DNA of 64,000 bases from Smallanthus sonchifolius (Eukaryota > Streptophyta > Magnoliopsida > Asterales > Asteraceae), in contig CM042034.1 in assembly GCA_023525975.1 (NCBI GenBank), positions 5,463,501-5,527,500 on the forward strand. Direction: 5' to 3'. The notes under the pieces were generated by a model, which saw only the letters and a program-made list of their open reading frames with translations, searched no databases and had not been told where the DNA came from. Positions 1 through 11,845 of this stretch are shown piece by piece. Position 1 is the stretch's first letter; the number at the start of each line of letters is the position of its first letter. Both the position numbers and the translations under genes were made by a program.

Positions 1-2571
1 CATCTTTTCAAACGCAGTATCATACTGATAAAGTCATGGTGTTACTATGAAAGCCATATTCTCGGGGCGTATTATGGCCTCATATCTACATATGCGTTGG
101 AAACTTTAGTCCTATACATATTCCGTATCTATCATGCATCTCTTACCAGCCCGCTACAGGTAATCTTTAAACCGTGTGAAAAGAATTGCTTTTTCTATCT
201 CGGTACACACTCAAATTAAATTATTATTTTTTTTTGCGAAATTTTAGGTTCTTTACAGGTTCTTGGAGTATTACAGCAAATTTGACTGGGCTAAGTTCTG
301 TATCAGTATTGATGGGCCCGTTAACATATCTTCACTGCCTGGCATAGTTGGTAAGAAATAAACCGTTGAATTTGGTGTGTTTGGCATCGTGTTTTCAAAG
401 CGATTACCTAATATTGTTGTGTTTTCAGGTAGCACATAATTAGTTTCTAGTGTTTAGTTATAGTGAAAATGAAATTATTCTGATTATTAGGGGTAACTTA
501 AACTTAACATGTAAAAATTCTGAAATTATTGGTGTTTTCCAAGCATTCAAACAACTCATTATCTACTTATCACAACTTCAAACAATAAAATCACATCCAA
601 ACACTATCTGTTACATCCTGTTTTATTACAAACGCGAAAATGCCATACGCCCCTATTAGGTTAATTTCTTGAGTGATGTTCATATGCTTGTATCTGATTC
701 CACCTCTCTTTTTGTGTAGTCGAGAACCCCATAAATCATCCTTTCCTCAGTGGAGAACATCTGAGAGACTATATAAACATGTTCACCGTGCCTTGTATGG
801 GAAATATGCCTACTTTCACCCCAAAGGTTATTAATATTATCGATCCACTGAAAGCAAGCAACAATCTTGGCCGAAGCGTTCATTTAGGTAAGTGGTAACA
901 TATTTCAGTATAGCAGTTACTGTGTGATAACTTTCCAGTATAACAAAGATGTGATCTTTCCATGCCATGTAACACATAAAGTTAATAAATTTATGTCACA
1001 TTAATAGACTCGTAAAAACAGTTCAACAAGTAGATAAAAAATATATGAAAAAAATTCACACTTTAAAATGTATGGGGTGGCGCACTGTTAAGCGCTTAAG
1101 TCCCTCTAGCAGAGGCCTCAAGTTCAAAATCAGCTTCCGCTAGTTTTCTGTCTTTAACCCCTTAAAGGCCGTCCGCCCAACAGAAGCTACGTTTTACCTG
1201 ATCCTGATGGTTCGTGAGGTATTGATGGGTCGTGTGAGTTTTCCGCTAATGTTCTCATGGTTACCAAAAAAGAAAGAGACTGTAAAAGGTAACACAAAAG
1301 CACATAGGTTAGAAATTTTCAAATCTTGTTAAATTCTACATGTCTAAAAACCATAGATATTTAATTCATCACGACATATTTCTCCACGTTTGTTCATAAC
1401 TTTAAACATTCCGTTTCTTGTAGGAAACTTTTTCCGTATCACGTTTGCATTAGGTCTTGCTGCTCGTAAGCTTGGTGCGATTCTGGAATTACCGAAAGCG
1501 AACATTCAAGAAGGGATCAACAAGTTCTTTGAAAACACATTGAATATGAATCAATCTAAACCCCTTCTCGAGCCTCGGTTAACATTCGAGAATTTACCAC
1601 AGAATACTATCGTTGAAGAACATTATGAAGATGACAGTGAGTCAGAAAATCCGAATGCTCATTCTGATACCAGAATCAATGATAATAGAGGTTTGGAAGG
1701 AAATGGTCTTTCTGCTCCTAGTTCGGTACCCGCTAATGAAGAAGGTGGCGCAAACATGAATACAAATGGCTGTCCCGATGAGTTGGATGAGAGTGATAAT
1801 TTAAACTTGGCGGACCTCTCGGGAGATTATCATGGTAATGTAAGGAATCTGCTATACAGTCAATGTTGTCAAGGTTTTCCTTACTCTTCGGTTCAAGTTC
1901 ATGAGCCAGCTGGTCACCCGTTGGCTGCTTGGTTCGAGCAGAATTCGTCACATGTTCAAACATACCCAAATGGTTCGGTAATGCAACACGCACCAAATTT
2001 CACAGTTCACAGAACTAGCTCATTCATCCCTCATACGGTATGTTACATTTATTTTCTTGCGGGTTGGCCCTTGTTCGGTTCATTTAATGTATTCTTTACT
2101 AATTTTGATGGTCTCATAAGTCATAATGGATTTTTTTAGGGCCCGTCTATAAGAGCATATGGAAAGGGTCGTGTGGCACCATTGCATAACCGTCACCTGA
2201 ACCGGACCCATGGAGGTAGTTATGAAACCGGCTCATCTTCAGGTAACAGTAACGGTCCAGACCCACAGTCCCCACAAGGTCATGGACAGTTTAGGGTACC
2301 CACCCCGGTGCATACACAAAGGAGGCTTGAGTTTGGGTCTTTTGGTCCCGTTTCCCCGACCAATTCTGAGCCTGAGGCGACTTACTATTTATTGCGTAGA
2401 ACAGAAAGGTAAACTAAATTACCAGTTTTCAGGTTCCCTTTTATCTCATTTTCCCGCTTCTTGTATATATCGTTCAAGATATGTTTTTGTGTCGTTTTGC
2501 ACGTTTTCAGGGTCCCGAACCAACCGTTGCCGCTTACGGATGAAAATGAGTTCCCTCCTTTATCAGTTTGA
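1..2571 (+). CDS. Nucleotidyltransferase / PAP-OAS1 substrate-binding domain protein, 3' part (5' end outside window)
   Basis: Six exons can be read in one frame: <1-159, 248-350, 720-887, 1424-2037, 2140-2408 and 2511-2571. All junctions are GT/AG and the phases agree. The first three exons encode a helical region with HLFKRSIILIKSW, LGAYYGLISTYALETLVLYI, FDWAKFCISIDGPV and NIIDPLKASNNLGRSV, followed by GNFFRI at the exon 3/4 junction. From memory these match the conserved core of the plant PAP/OAS1 substrate-binding family, the C-terminal half of a poly(A)-polymerase-like nucleotidyltransferase. The long fourth exon is acidic and low in conservation, as is usual for these tails. The protein ends in ENEFPPLSV, similar to the ending I recall for the family. 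The catalytic nucleotidyltransferase domain would lie upstream of the window. The RNA substrate is not known to me. Family call is firm; the function (RNA nucleotide addition) is inferred from family. Confidence 0.9.
1072..1260 (+). repeat. SINE-like insertion in intron 3 of the nucleotidyltransferase gene
   Basis: The intron between exons 3 and 4 is 536 bp, much longer than its neighbours. It contains a GC-richer block with a tRNA-like head: GGCGCACTGTTAAGCGCTTAAG, read as a possible box A region, and about 35 bp later CAAGTTCAAAATC, a weak box B match. The head does not fold into a proper tRNA. I see no clear poly(A) tail or target duplication. Confidence 0.4.
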
Positions 2572-3019
2572 GTGAGGAAGAAGAGACCCACCATGTATAA
2601 AGACTCAGCTAGTTCCAAAACTTTGGTTAATGTCCGGATGTTAAAATACATGACTTAAAACTTATGTCAAATACCAAAAAGAAAAAAAAAAAAAAAAAAA
2701 ATTAGGACTTTTTTTTTGTAGGTTTGTTTCTGAGTGTCTGCTAATTTTTCTTTAGACTTTCTGTTTGTTGTGTAATATATTGTAGGAAAAAAAAGACTTT
2801 GAAAAAAACCAAAAATATGAAGAAAAAAAAAAGAAAAGAAAAAAAGAAGACATTTTTAAATGCTTTTTTGCTCTTGTATCTTGCTTCTTGGTCTCTTTCC
2901 ATTCTTTCCATACCTGCCGATGCTTGAACATCTTTTTGATGCTGAGAATCTGCTTCAGGTATGATTTACTCGTTCGGTTTTGATATAATTTATCTATGAT
3001 TTAATAAGTTATTAGGGTT
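2572..3019. other. 3' flank of the nucleotidyltransferase gene
   Basis: Probable 3' UTR followed by low-complexity sequence. There is an A-run around 2682-2700, then purine-rich stretches to about 2850. No further coding potential is visible. Confidence 0.5.
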
Positions 3020-3111
3020 TTGCAACGAGAATTTTTGTGACCGCCATGCATGTTTGGTCGTAAATCGGTCCGACCAAAATGGCGGTCGCAAATACTCAGT
3101 TTCTAGCAGTG
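3020..3111. repeat. CACTA-type transposon end with hairpin (relic)
   Basis: An inverted repeat pairs GACCGCCAT...TTGGTCG (3039-3060) with CGACCAA...ATGGCGGTC (3071-3087). It is followed by TTCTAGCAGTG ending at 3111, which is the complement of a CACTG-type terminus. Subterminal palindromes beside a CACTR end are typical of En/Spm elements. No partner end was found. Confidence 0.45.
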
Positions 3112-4797
3112 ATGTGTAAGAACTTTGTTTGTGTGATGGAATATTTAAACATCTATGCAATGCAAGTGTGCTTTAACATATTGGTTTTTAAGTAAATATT
3201 TTTTCTATAAACTCTAAAGTTTTATGGTATTTTTAGATTAAATATCACACGTTTATAAGTGTAAATAATTTGACAAAATCTACGTGTTTTCCTAAATTGT
3301 AATTGCATATTTGTAGTGAAAATTTAAGGTATTCTTTGTATTAGTGTCTACTTACCGTTACTCGTCGTAAAACATGACATTTATTTGATGCATTCTGAGT
3401 GCAAACCCAAAATTGTTTTTAGTATTTTGCTTACACTAATCTCGTTATTCACATGTATGGTCGGAGATGATAGTTTTTGGTGAGTAGAAGTCGATATAGT
3501 TTCCCCCATATCTCAGAACGACGGGTTTGCAGTTACCTATGTGTTATCTATGTGGTAACTAAAAACTCGTCGCTTGGGACGCATTTCAATTCGTGTGATT
3601 GACAATTATGACAAAACTAGTTTTAAAAGTAAAACTTTTACAACATAAAGAAGTTGAATTTTTTGTGGTTACTAATGAAATCACATAAGTATATAACATA
3701 TTTTTTGTAACGAAGTTTATTGTGGGCTTTTCTCTTCTAACATTTTACTTTTGCACCATCTCCAAATAATAGAATCAAATTGATACGGACATTTATAAAA
3801 TATATTCAAATTTTTTTTTGGATTTTATGTAATCCATGGGTGATTACCAATGATATTAAGCCGTAGCCGGTGATAGTTAATTTTCTAGTAACGATGGGTA
3901 GAACGGTATATATATAGAAATGTTTTATTAAAAAATTTCTTTTTATTCTTTGATTATCATCATTGTTACTATTAACATTAAGGTGTAGGTGGTAGTTAAT
4001 TTTCTAGTAATGACGCGTAGAACGCTATAGAAATATTTTATTAAAAAAATCTTTTTATTCTTTGATTATCATCATTGTTACTATTTATATTGAAACTGAT
4101 TATTCAAAAACAATCGTTAACTGTCGAGTTGACTGGTACCCGTCTCAAAACCGACTTGACATGTAGAAAGATATAGGAATACTTATTAAATCCCATTTTG
4201 TTCCAAGACTTTCATCCCATATGCAACTCTAATCAAACAGATTAAACACATACATTAGCTCCCTAAATACATGTTACAACAAACTAGTGATCAAATGTTT
4301 TCCATATTTCGCCATTCAAAAAAAATTTGTTTTCCATATTTGTATTATAACCATATGAAAACCCCTACTTGGCATACTGGCTAGCAGATAATACCTCGAA
4401 CCAACGGATAATATTCGCGATTAACAAGTGTGTCTAACTTTGCCATATACGGCTCTACATTTTTGTTTGTAAATACTCGCATTTACTGCTTACCTGCTAT
4501 CCTTATGTAATTTGCCTTGATGATATATAATTAAACAAGTTTATATTCTCTCTAAACACATACTGATTTTCACGTCGTCCCCTTTTCTTGTGACGAGTTA
4601 ACTGTTTACGGGTAGAGTCAACTCAAACATATCATTACAATTTATACTATTTTTGTGTTACCTGAAGAGATGGTCTGCTCATATAAAAAATATGTCAGTT
4701 TGTTTTTTTAAATTATGAGTCAAATTAAGTAAATGTAACGATATTAACCGTCTGTTTTTTTTAATATATTAGTATAATGTCGAAAAACTTACATCAA
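3112..4797. other. AT-rich intergenic region with a 119-bp tandem duplication
   Basis: No gene is supported. At 3862-4092 a unit of about 119 bp is present twice in tandem; TTTTCTAGTA recurs at 3881 and 4000, and TTGATTATCATCATTGTTAC recurs in both copies. The rest is AT-rich sequence without recognisable structure. Confidence 0.6.
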
Positions 4798-4868
4798 GCA
4801 CCAGTGGTCTAGTGGTAGAATAGTACCCTGCCACGGTACAGACCCGGGTTCGATTCCCGGCTGGTGCA
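4798..4868 (+). tRNA. tRNA-Gly (anticodon GCC)
   Basis: This 71-nt sequence folds as a full cloverleaf. The acceptor stem is GCACCAG (4798-4804) with CTGGTGC (4861-4867) and discriminator A. The anticodon stem GTACC/GGTAC encloses loop CTGCCAC, with GCC at 4830-4832. The T arm is CCGGGTTCGATTCCCGG. Internal control regions are intact (box A TGGTCTAGTGG, box B GGTTCGATTCC). Upstream is a CAA just before position -1 (ACATCAA), as in many plant tRNA genes, and T-rich sequence follows for termination. It decodes GGC/GGU. It is an isolated nuclear gene with no intron and no encoded CCA. Confidence 0.97.
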
Positions 4869-6552
4869 TTTATTTTAATAATTTTCATTTTTACTTTCTT
4901 ATTGTAGACATATCAGGTCCCTACGAATTTTAACTTTTTTTTTTTTAGTTTAGTAGCAGTGCAACGTCGTAATACTCATTTTTAACATACAATTGATATA
5001 ATTCATATATTGGTTTCAAATTAAAAATCACTAGTGTTAAGACGCACGCGTTGTGGTTAGTGGCGGATCTAAAAAATTGAGGCGCGTTAAACCTCATAAA
5101 AAGTTAACGTTTTCGAAACTTTGAATAACCAAAAAAATAAAGTTAAACCGCGTAAAAAAATAATGTTTTTGAAACTTTTAATAAAACCGCGGGAAAAATA
5201 ATAAATCAGCGTCTTCGAAAAACAGATAAAAGAAAAATCATAAAAAAAATTTTGGCTGACGTCAGTAACTAATATATTTATGATACCTAATTGATAAATT
5301 CTATATAATTCAACTGAAAAATAACAAAATCAGTTTAATAGGCCCGTTTAAATGTCTCATGTTTTTGTTTCTTCATTTTGGTTTTGGGCGGATATGCTCA
5401 AGTGCACAAAATAAATAAATAATAAAATCAGTTTAATTGCTCTGGCCCATATCATGTTTTCGTTTCTTCTTTGGGTTTTGGGCCGATATGCCCAAATCCA
5501 CAAAAAGCTTCTTTTAGAAAGAGTTAAGTACGGATGATCCCTGATCTAGGGCGACGAAAGTCGGTTATATGTCGATATTGGCCCCTTCCATAATCATAAC
5601 CGTTTGGTAGGTGATTCCCTCTTCCATAATCATAACCATAACCGCTTTTTGGTTAACCGTAGGTTTCGATTAATTAACCACTTTCGTTTCATAATTATGA
5701 ATAACATTTTTTTAGTAAAAGACATGTGATTATGTTAGTTATATATTATTGTTTTTCTAGTCATAAATTCATAAATAATGTGATAGTTATCTATAAATTT
5801 CTTTGAAAATAAACAAAAAAGTTTGTGCATATATTTGTGAACATGTATTTTGTGCACCCTTAACCATATTTGTGAACATGTATTTTGTGAGTCATTTTGT
5901 CTCTAACTCTGTAATAATGACACGTCAACCCTATTCATAGTTATGGTGTTATAGTGATGGTATCGAAAAGCTTAATTTCAAATGTGTTAATAATTGTTTA
6001 CAAGTTTAATGTTTATTAACGTGGGTTTGATAATAGGTTGAGATAAAGTCGATGATGTTGATTAATATGAGTTTGATAATTGGTCAGAGATGATGAAAAT
6101 GCAGGGGTAAATAAGTTGGAGAAACCCTAGTTTAAAGGTTGAAGATGATAAAAAGAAAAAGAAAGAAGAAGAAAAAGTAAAATTTAATTATCAAAACATC
6201 CATCACATATTTGTTTTTATGTTTATGTTATATTTGTTTGATGAATTAGTTTCTTGCCAAAGATTTGTGCTTTTATAGAGTTTAAGCTAAAGTTTTTATT
6301 TATATAAATAAAAATATGAAAAGAAAAATATAAACACGAATTTATAAAAAGGTTAGTGTTACGACCAAACTTATCAACCTAACGTCCTAACCTAGTACAA
6401 CCCATGTGACTCGTTATTCAAACGACATTCGTCTAATCAACCCTCACCGCATATTTATATTCGATCCACCTATCTTTTCTATATGTCCTCCCAACATAAT
6501 ATCCCAAAAGTCGATTCTTTTGTTTTAGTAATAATGAAAATAACTCACACAC
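4869..6552. other. Intergenic region, no gene
   Basis: AT-rich sequence. A roughly 98-bp direct duplication lies at about 5326-5510 (AAAATCAGTTTAAT at 5326 and 5424, each followed by a GTTTC-rich stretch and a GGGC(G/C)GATATG motif). No coding sequence or RNA gene is seen. Confidence 0.55.
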
Positions 6553-6890
6553 ATATATGGAGAGGTTAAAATAAGAAGTGAATTTTCATTAAAAAACCTA
6601 AGATGGTTTTTTTAACCAAAACTGGGTCAAACGAACTCCGATTGAGCTCATTCCAGCGTGGTAGGTTTAGGTTTTTGTGGGTGAGGGTTGGAGGATTTAG
6701 GTTTTTGGGAGGTGGATGGGGTGGTTAGGTTTTTGAGTTTAGCTTTAGCGTTTAGCTTTTAGGGTTTAACTCTAGGCTTTATTTCGATGAGCCGGTTCCA
6801 TCGCCGTTGGAATTAGTTAAATTGGAGCTCGTTTGACCCTGTTTCTTAGGTTTTTTAGCGAAAATTCACTTATTAGCGGAATCTTCCCCT
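6553..6890. mobile_element. Foldback element of the TA-bounded family, copy 1
   Basis: The left arm (from about 6575: AAGTGAATTTTC, then AAAAAACCTAAG, GGTCAAACGAACTCC) is matched in reverse by the right arm (GGAGCTCGTTTGACC, CTTAGGTTTTTTAGCG, GAAAATTCACTT). The right edge is CCCCTATATATATATAGG. The same arms recur in the element at 23893-24425, so this is a repeat family, not a chance hairpin. No protein is encoded. Confidence 0.6.
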
Positions 6891-9800
6891 ATATATATAT
6901 AGGGTATGTTTTGGGTGGAATCCTTATTGAGTTGTGAAAACTCTAAAAACACTTTTTGTGGTCCATATTTTACAACATCCATTTTTTTCACCACTTTTGT
7001 TTTTATTCATCAAGGGTATAATAGACTTTTACTCACCCACAAACAGTCACAAGATCTGACATTCTCTTCCTCTTCACATTACTTTATCTCTCTCTCTATC
7101 TACTTTTTATTTTCAAAAGTTTCGCAATCACCGTTTTTCTCTCTACCTCTCTCTAGATCTACACCACCGCTTCTCTCAATCTCTCAATGTTTTCTATTAA
7201 AGCCGCTACCGACGACTTAGATTGCAAGTGGGTTTAAACTGGGGCGACAACGGAGGTGGCTATTGGCGACGATTTGAAGCATCGGATATGGAACGACGAT
7301 TTGAAGCATCAGAGATGGAAGAATGAGCTTGTCGAAGATTTGGAGCCTGTGCAAGACATCATATCCAGATCTGAAACCTGAATTATCGTCTTCTCCACCC
7401 ACTGTAAGTTAAAGGGAAAAGGTACGAGACTCCATTAATTTAAATTAAACATACCTGTTTTTGTATGAATCTGTTAAAATATACAAATCAAGTAAACATT
7501 TTATGGCGTCAAACAACGATTGTGGTGTGAGGGAATATGATATGGATGGATTTCAGATCGTGAATCATTTCCGCCAGTTAATGTGAGTTACTTAAAATGG
7601 GTGGGCGGGGCAGGTTGGGCCCAGGTTAAAGAGGGTTCCGGTCAAAAATGCAGTTTTTTGGTACGAATCAAAATGGTTTGGCCTACCTACAAACACTTTC
7701 TTATTCCTTTTGTTTTAAAGTTTTGTAAATAATGACTGTGTAAAGTGTTATTATGAAATATTTCGATTACAATGATAATCTGGAGTGTTTCAGCCTATTT
7801 GACATGTTTCTATTTTAGTTAAATCTTTTAGCTAATTCATTTTACACGTTTGAGATAATACATAACTCAAATCGACCTGTTTGAATACTTTTTTTGGTTG
7901 CAACATACATCCTTGAGATCGAAAACTCATAACAGTAGTTGGTGATCATCTTGATGGATTGCTTGTAGACTCCACAAGTGGAAAGGCAAGAACTTGTTGA
8001 TATAAACATATTATTATAATAACTCTTAATTTTATTTTCGTATTTTCTTTTTAAATAATGACATCATTCTCTGTCACATTGCAACTCATAATGTTTTGGC
8101 AGACGGTTGCCACAGTGGAAAGCCACCTGAACTACTCATTTACAATGTATGTAACACGTGTTGTTACATATAAAAATGGGAAACATTTTTCTAGTTTTTT
8201 TGTGTTTTTTTGTGTTGTTAAGTATGTACCACGTGTAAATAAAATTCTCCTTTTTTGTGTTGTTACATATGTAACAATTGTAAAAATTCATGTGTAAAAA
8301 AAATGTAACAATTGTAAAAAAAAATTTGTTTTTTTTGTGTTGTTACGTTTGTAACACGTGCTGTAACATTTTTCTAGTTACATAATGTTTATAGATTAAT
8401 GTTTCTTCTTCCCGTGGAGTTGAACTAATCGCCCCAAATCGGAACCCATGAGATGAGAAAGAAAAGAGTGTGGTAAAGAGATAAAGATAGACTGATGATT
8501 GGTTATACAAGAAATGAAGACACATTTGTAATGGATTGTATATATGAGTTACATATAAAACATTTTGTCAGTTACATAATGTAAATATTCTAATGTTCAA
8601 TCAATAAACAATTACTGATCATATGTACGGAGTTTTTCTTTGTGAGCTACATATGTAACATTTGTTATCTACATATGTAATATTTTACTTAACTTTATGT
8701 TTCATTCATATCATTTAACTCAACGTTACATATATGTTATAGAATTAAAATAAATTATTGCATCCAACAGACTAATAACATTATTGTAACAAATATTTAC
8801 AATTCAAAATTGTTTAATATTTGTATACATTCCTGTAACAAAATTTCTATAATATTTGGTTTTGGAACGAGGTTGCCAAGAACCGTAAAAGGTTTTTAAC
8901 TAAAGTTGGATCAAATTATATTTAGTATTCAAAACAACCAATGTTTTCATAACTGGACCGGATAGTGAACCGGACTCGTTAAAGGTTCATTGGTTGGACC
9001 GTGTAACATCCTAACATCTATATTAATTATGACACGAGATTTCGTTTAGAACTAAGATTTTTTCCAAAGAAAAAATGTAGAAAAATGTATGTTAGTATCG
9101 TTCTAACAACAAATTAAAAGTAAAAAGGGGCGACAATGTAATTTCATTAAAGACTTAATAATACTAATAATATTAAATTGTAATTAAAACTAAAAAGGGG
9201 CGACAATGTAATTTCTATTTAACCATGTAAGACTTAATAATACTAATAATCCTACTATTAAATTGTACTATTCGACAATGTAATTTCATTAAAGACGGGG
9301 GACCAAAGTGAAACTTTTGTTTAAACCTAAATGTTTTCTACCCAACCCAGCCGCAAACCTCATTTCAGCCTTCTCCCTCCCATCTTTGGCGACCTGCAAA
9401 TCCCAGCCTCCACACCTCCGCGAAACCCTAAACCCGTCCTCCCTTGCCATCATATCACATTTGGTTGCACGGAGAAGGCTCCGCTTCGCTTCGAGGCATA
9501 AAGGACGGCGACATTAGGCACGTGAGCTGCTTCCATGACTTCGGCAGCAGCAGAAAACTCGTATGTATCAAGTTACGGCGGCGATGGTGGTTCGTAGTGG
9601 CGGAGATGTTGTAAGAGGGTGTAAGAGCTGCTGCGATGGTGGTTCGTAGTGGCGGAGATGCTGTAAAACTCGATCTTCCTTCTTCTCCATCTTCCACTTT
9701 CATTCTTTGAGTTTTATATCTCTGGATCTCCGGCGAGTGTTATGGCCATTGATCGATTGTTCGAAAAGTGTATCTGTGGATCTCCGACGAGAAAGGAGGA

Positions 9801-10035
9801 CCTTTAATCCCTTTTTTCGATTGTGAAATTTCAAACAATTAAGGACTGAATAATTTCAAAGTATTTTTAGAGAAAAAATTAGGATACAAGATAAAAGTAA
9901 TCGAGTGTAATTTTGAAATCTGAATTTTTAGGTATAATGAAATTAGGATTTGACGGGATTGATGGGGTACATGGATTGCACTGCCAACATAATTTTTTGG
10001 TAATATCAAAAGTCTTTAATACCCTTTTTGTATTT
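6891..10035. other. Intergenic repeats; no gene supported
   Basis: Three kinds of material are visible. From 6906 to about 7400 there is sequence with gene-like base composition but no sustained reading frame. From about 8140 to 8720 there is a degenerate array of GTTACATATGTAAC-like motifs in AT-rich sequence. At 9112-9300 a block containing GGGGCGACAATGTAATTTC and CTTAATAATACTAATAAT is repeated about 2.5 times. The short GC-rich stretch at 9300-9700 has open frames on both strands, but I recognise no protein family in it. Confidence 0.5.
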
Positions 10036-10927
10036 TTATATAATAAATAAAGGTTTACGGTGGACAATTGTCACTTTCTCATGCTTCCTTACATTGATTT
10101 TTTCGCATCTCTTTCCTAATAAATGCTCATTTATCTTATTAAATAATAATGACAATGATATTATAAATATATTATTAAATAAGAATACTAATTATATTAA
10201 ATAAGAATATATAATAGGAAATCAAAATATAACTAATTAAAAAAAATACTAATTTGTTATATACACACACATTTTCACTTGATATATATCGAGACCATCA
10301 TAATATTCTGACAAGTTATGATGTATTTACAAATTGGATTATTGGATTTTAATAATCCCACCTTTTACCAATTGGCCGATAATAATCCCAACTGAGAATA
10401 TTCTTACCACTGGTCCCTACTTTCAAACTATTTTTTTACATTGGACCCCCCGTTAAAAAAACTTAACGCCGTTAGAGTTTATATGACGTGGACATCTGCA
10501 AACCGCCGGAAAGTCGAGCCAAGCTAGCAGTGGTCTCGTGGTGGCTTTTGAAATTGGCTCTGGTGGTGTTTAACTGGTCTCGTGGGTCCGGAAAGTCCAA
10601 ACAGAGAAAACGGTGGTGTTTAACGAGACCAGTTAAACACCACCAAAGCCAATTTCAAAAGCCAACACGAGACCATTGCTAGCTTGGCTCGACTTTCCGG
10701 CGGTTTGCAGATGTCCATGTCATATAAACTCTAACGACGTTAAGTTTTTTAACGAGGAGTCCAATGTAAAAAAATAGTTTGAAAGTAGGGACCGGTGGTA
10801 AGAATATTCTCAGTTGGGATTATTATCGGCCAATTGGTAAAAGGTGGGATTATTAAAATACAATAATCTATAAATTTTATCCTTTTTAATATAAAATCTC
10901 GTGTAATACACGAGATTCTAACCTAGT
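10036..10927 (+). mobile_element. Helitron (non-autonomous), carrying a nested foldback element
   Basis: The 5' part TATATAATAAATAAAGGTTT (from about 10036) matches the start of the two other Helitron copies in this window. The 3' end is CCTAGT at 10922-10927, preceded by a perfect hairpin CTCGTGT/ACACGAG (10898-10914). CTRRT with a hairpin about 10 nt upstream is the Helitron signature. The 5' TC terminus is not clean here. Most of the interior is taken by the inverted repeat 10337-10868. Confidence 0.65.
10337..10868. mobile_element. Long-arm foldback element (MULE-type MITE) nested in the Helitron
   Basis: Almost the whole 532 bp is an inverted repeat. The left arm, from GATTATTGGATTTTAATAAT (10337) through CCGGAAAGTCGAGCC to GGTGTTTAACTGGTCTCG (ending near 10583), is mirrored by the right arm from about 10623 to 10868. 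The loop is about 40 bp. Flanks TACAAATTG (10328-10336) and TATAAATTT (10869-10877) agree at 7 of 9 positions, consistent with an eroded 9-bp MULE target duplication. The small open frame inside is a by-product of the arms. Confidence 0.7.
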
Positions 10928-11569
10928 AAACTAATATAAAATAGATGATCAATTGTTTAAGACAATCTTAGTCGTAGATCAAAATCCAATCAATGGTCCA
11001 TATAGGGTTTTCAGAATTTTCACAACCCAAGTGAGTTTTCAATCTAACCCATCCCTATATATATATATATATATATGTCTCATGAAAGGACAATTACCCT
11101 TACGATACCAACATCTATTATGAAGGGACATTTTGTTTGTTCATACAAGGAAAACAACAAAAGTTGTGCACTTTGATGTAAAAAAATTATTGAAATTTCT
11201 TTTTTGCTTTTTAACCATTTCTTTTATTGACACAAGTTTTACTTGTAGCTTATAAAGTTAGCCACTTCTGGAATCTTTTTGGAAACCAATCACCAAATCC
11301 GTGACCAAAGTTTTACACCATGTATTCTACTCTCCATCCAACACTAAGAGCCAAAAGATTATACACACAACAATAATTACATAATCAAGTTAAGTATAAA
11401 ATCACAGATATAAGAGAAACAATTGTCTGTAGTGCTTTAAGATATAGTATAAGAGAGTATAAGAGAGAAAAAGATGAGATGGTTACATAACCATCTATGT
11501 GCCACAATTAAAATAATATACACCAAGTGTTTTGTACATTATTCGTAAATATTGATAATGTAATGAAAG

Positions 11570-11606
<37 letters not shown>

Positions 11607-11845
11607 AGGTTTAAATGCTAACCAATATTTATGTGATAACCATAATAACCACTCTCAAACATAGTATTACGTATACGTTCCAAATAATGTTACACATGCG
11701 TAAACAGTATGTGTCATATATATGTAACATTATTTGGTACGTATATGTAAAACTCATCATTTCCGTATTTATGTTCAACATATATGTTCACGATACTTAA
11801 ATACTCTTTTAAGAAATAAAAGAATTTTTTTTTTATAAATTATGT
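10928..11845. repeat. Intergenic region with two TA-bounded insertions
   Basis: At about 11000-11085 a short block runs from CATATAGGGTTTTC to CCATCCCTATATATATA. At 11575-11600 a (TA)n tract is followed by GGGTAAGGTTTAAATGC and a roughly 200-bp insert with an internal inverted repeat (AATAATGTTAC / GTAACATTATT, 11683-11733). No gene. Confidence 0.45.

Noticed and set aside
10488..10682. 64-residue open frame
   Set aside because: Lies entirely inside the arms and loop of the 532-bp inverted repeat.
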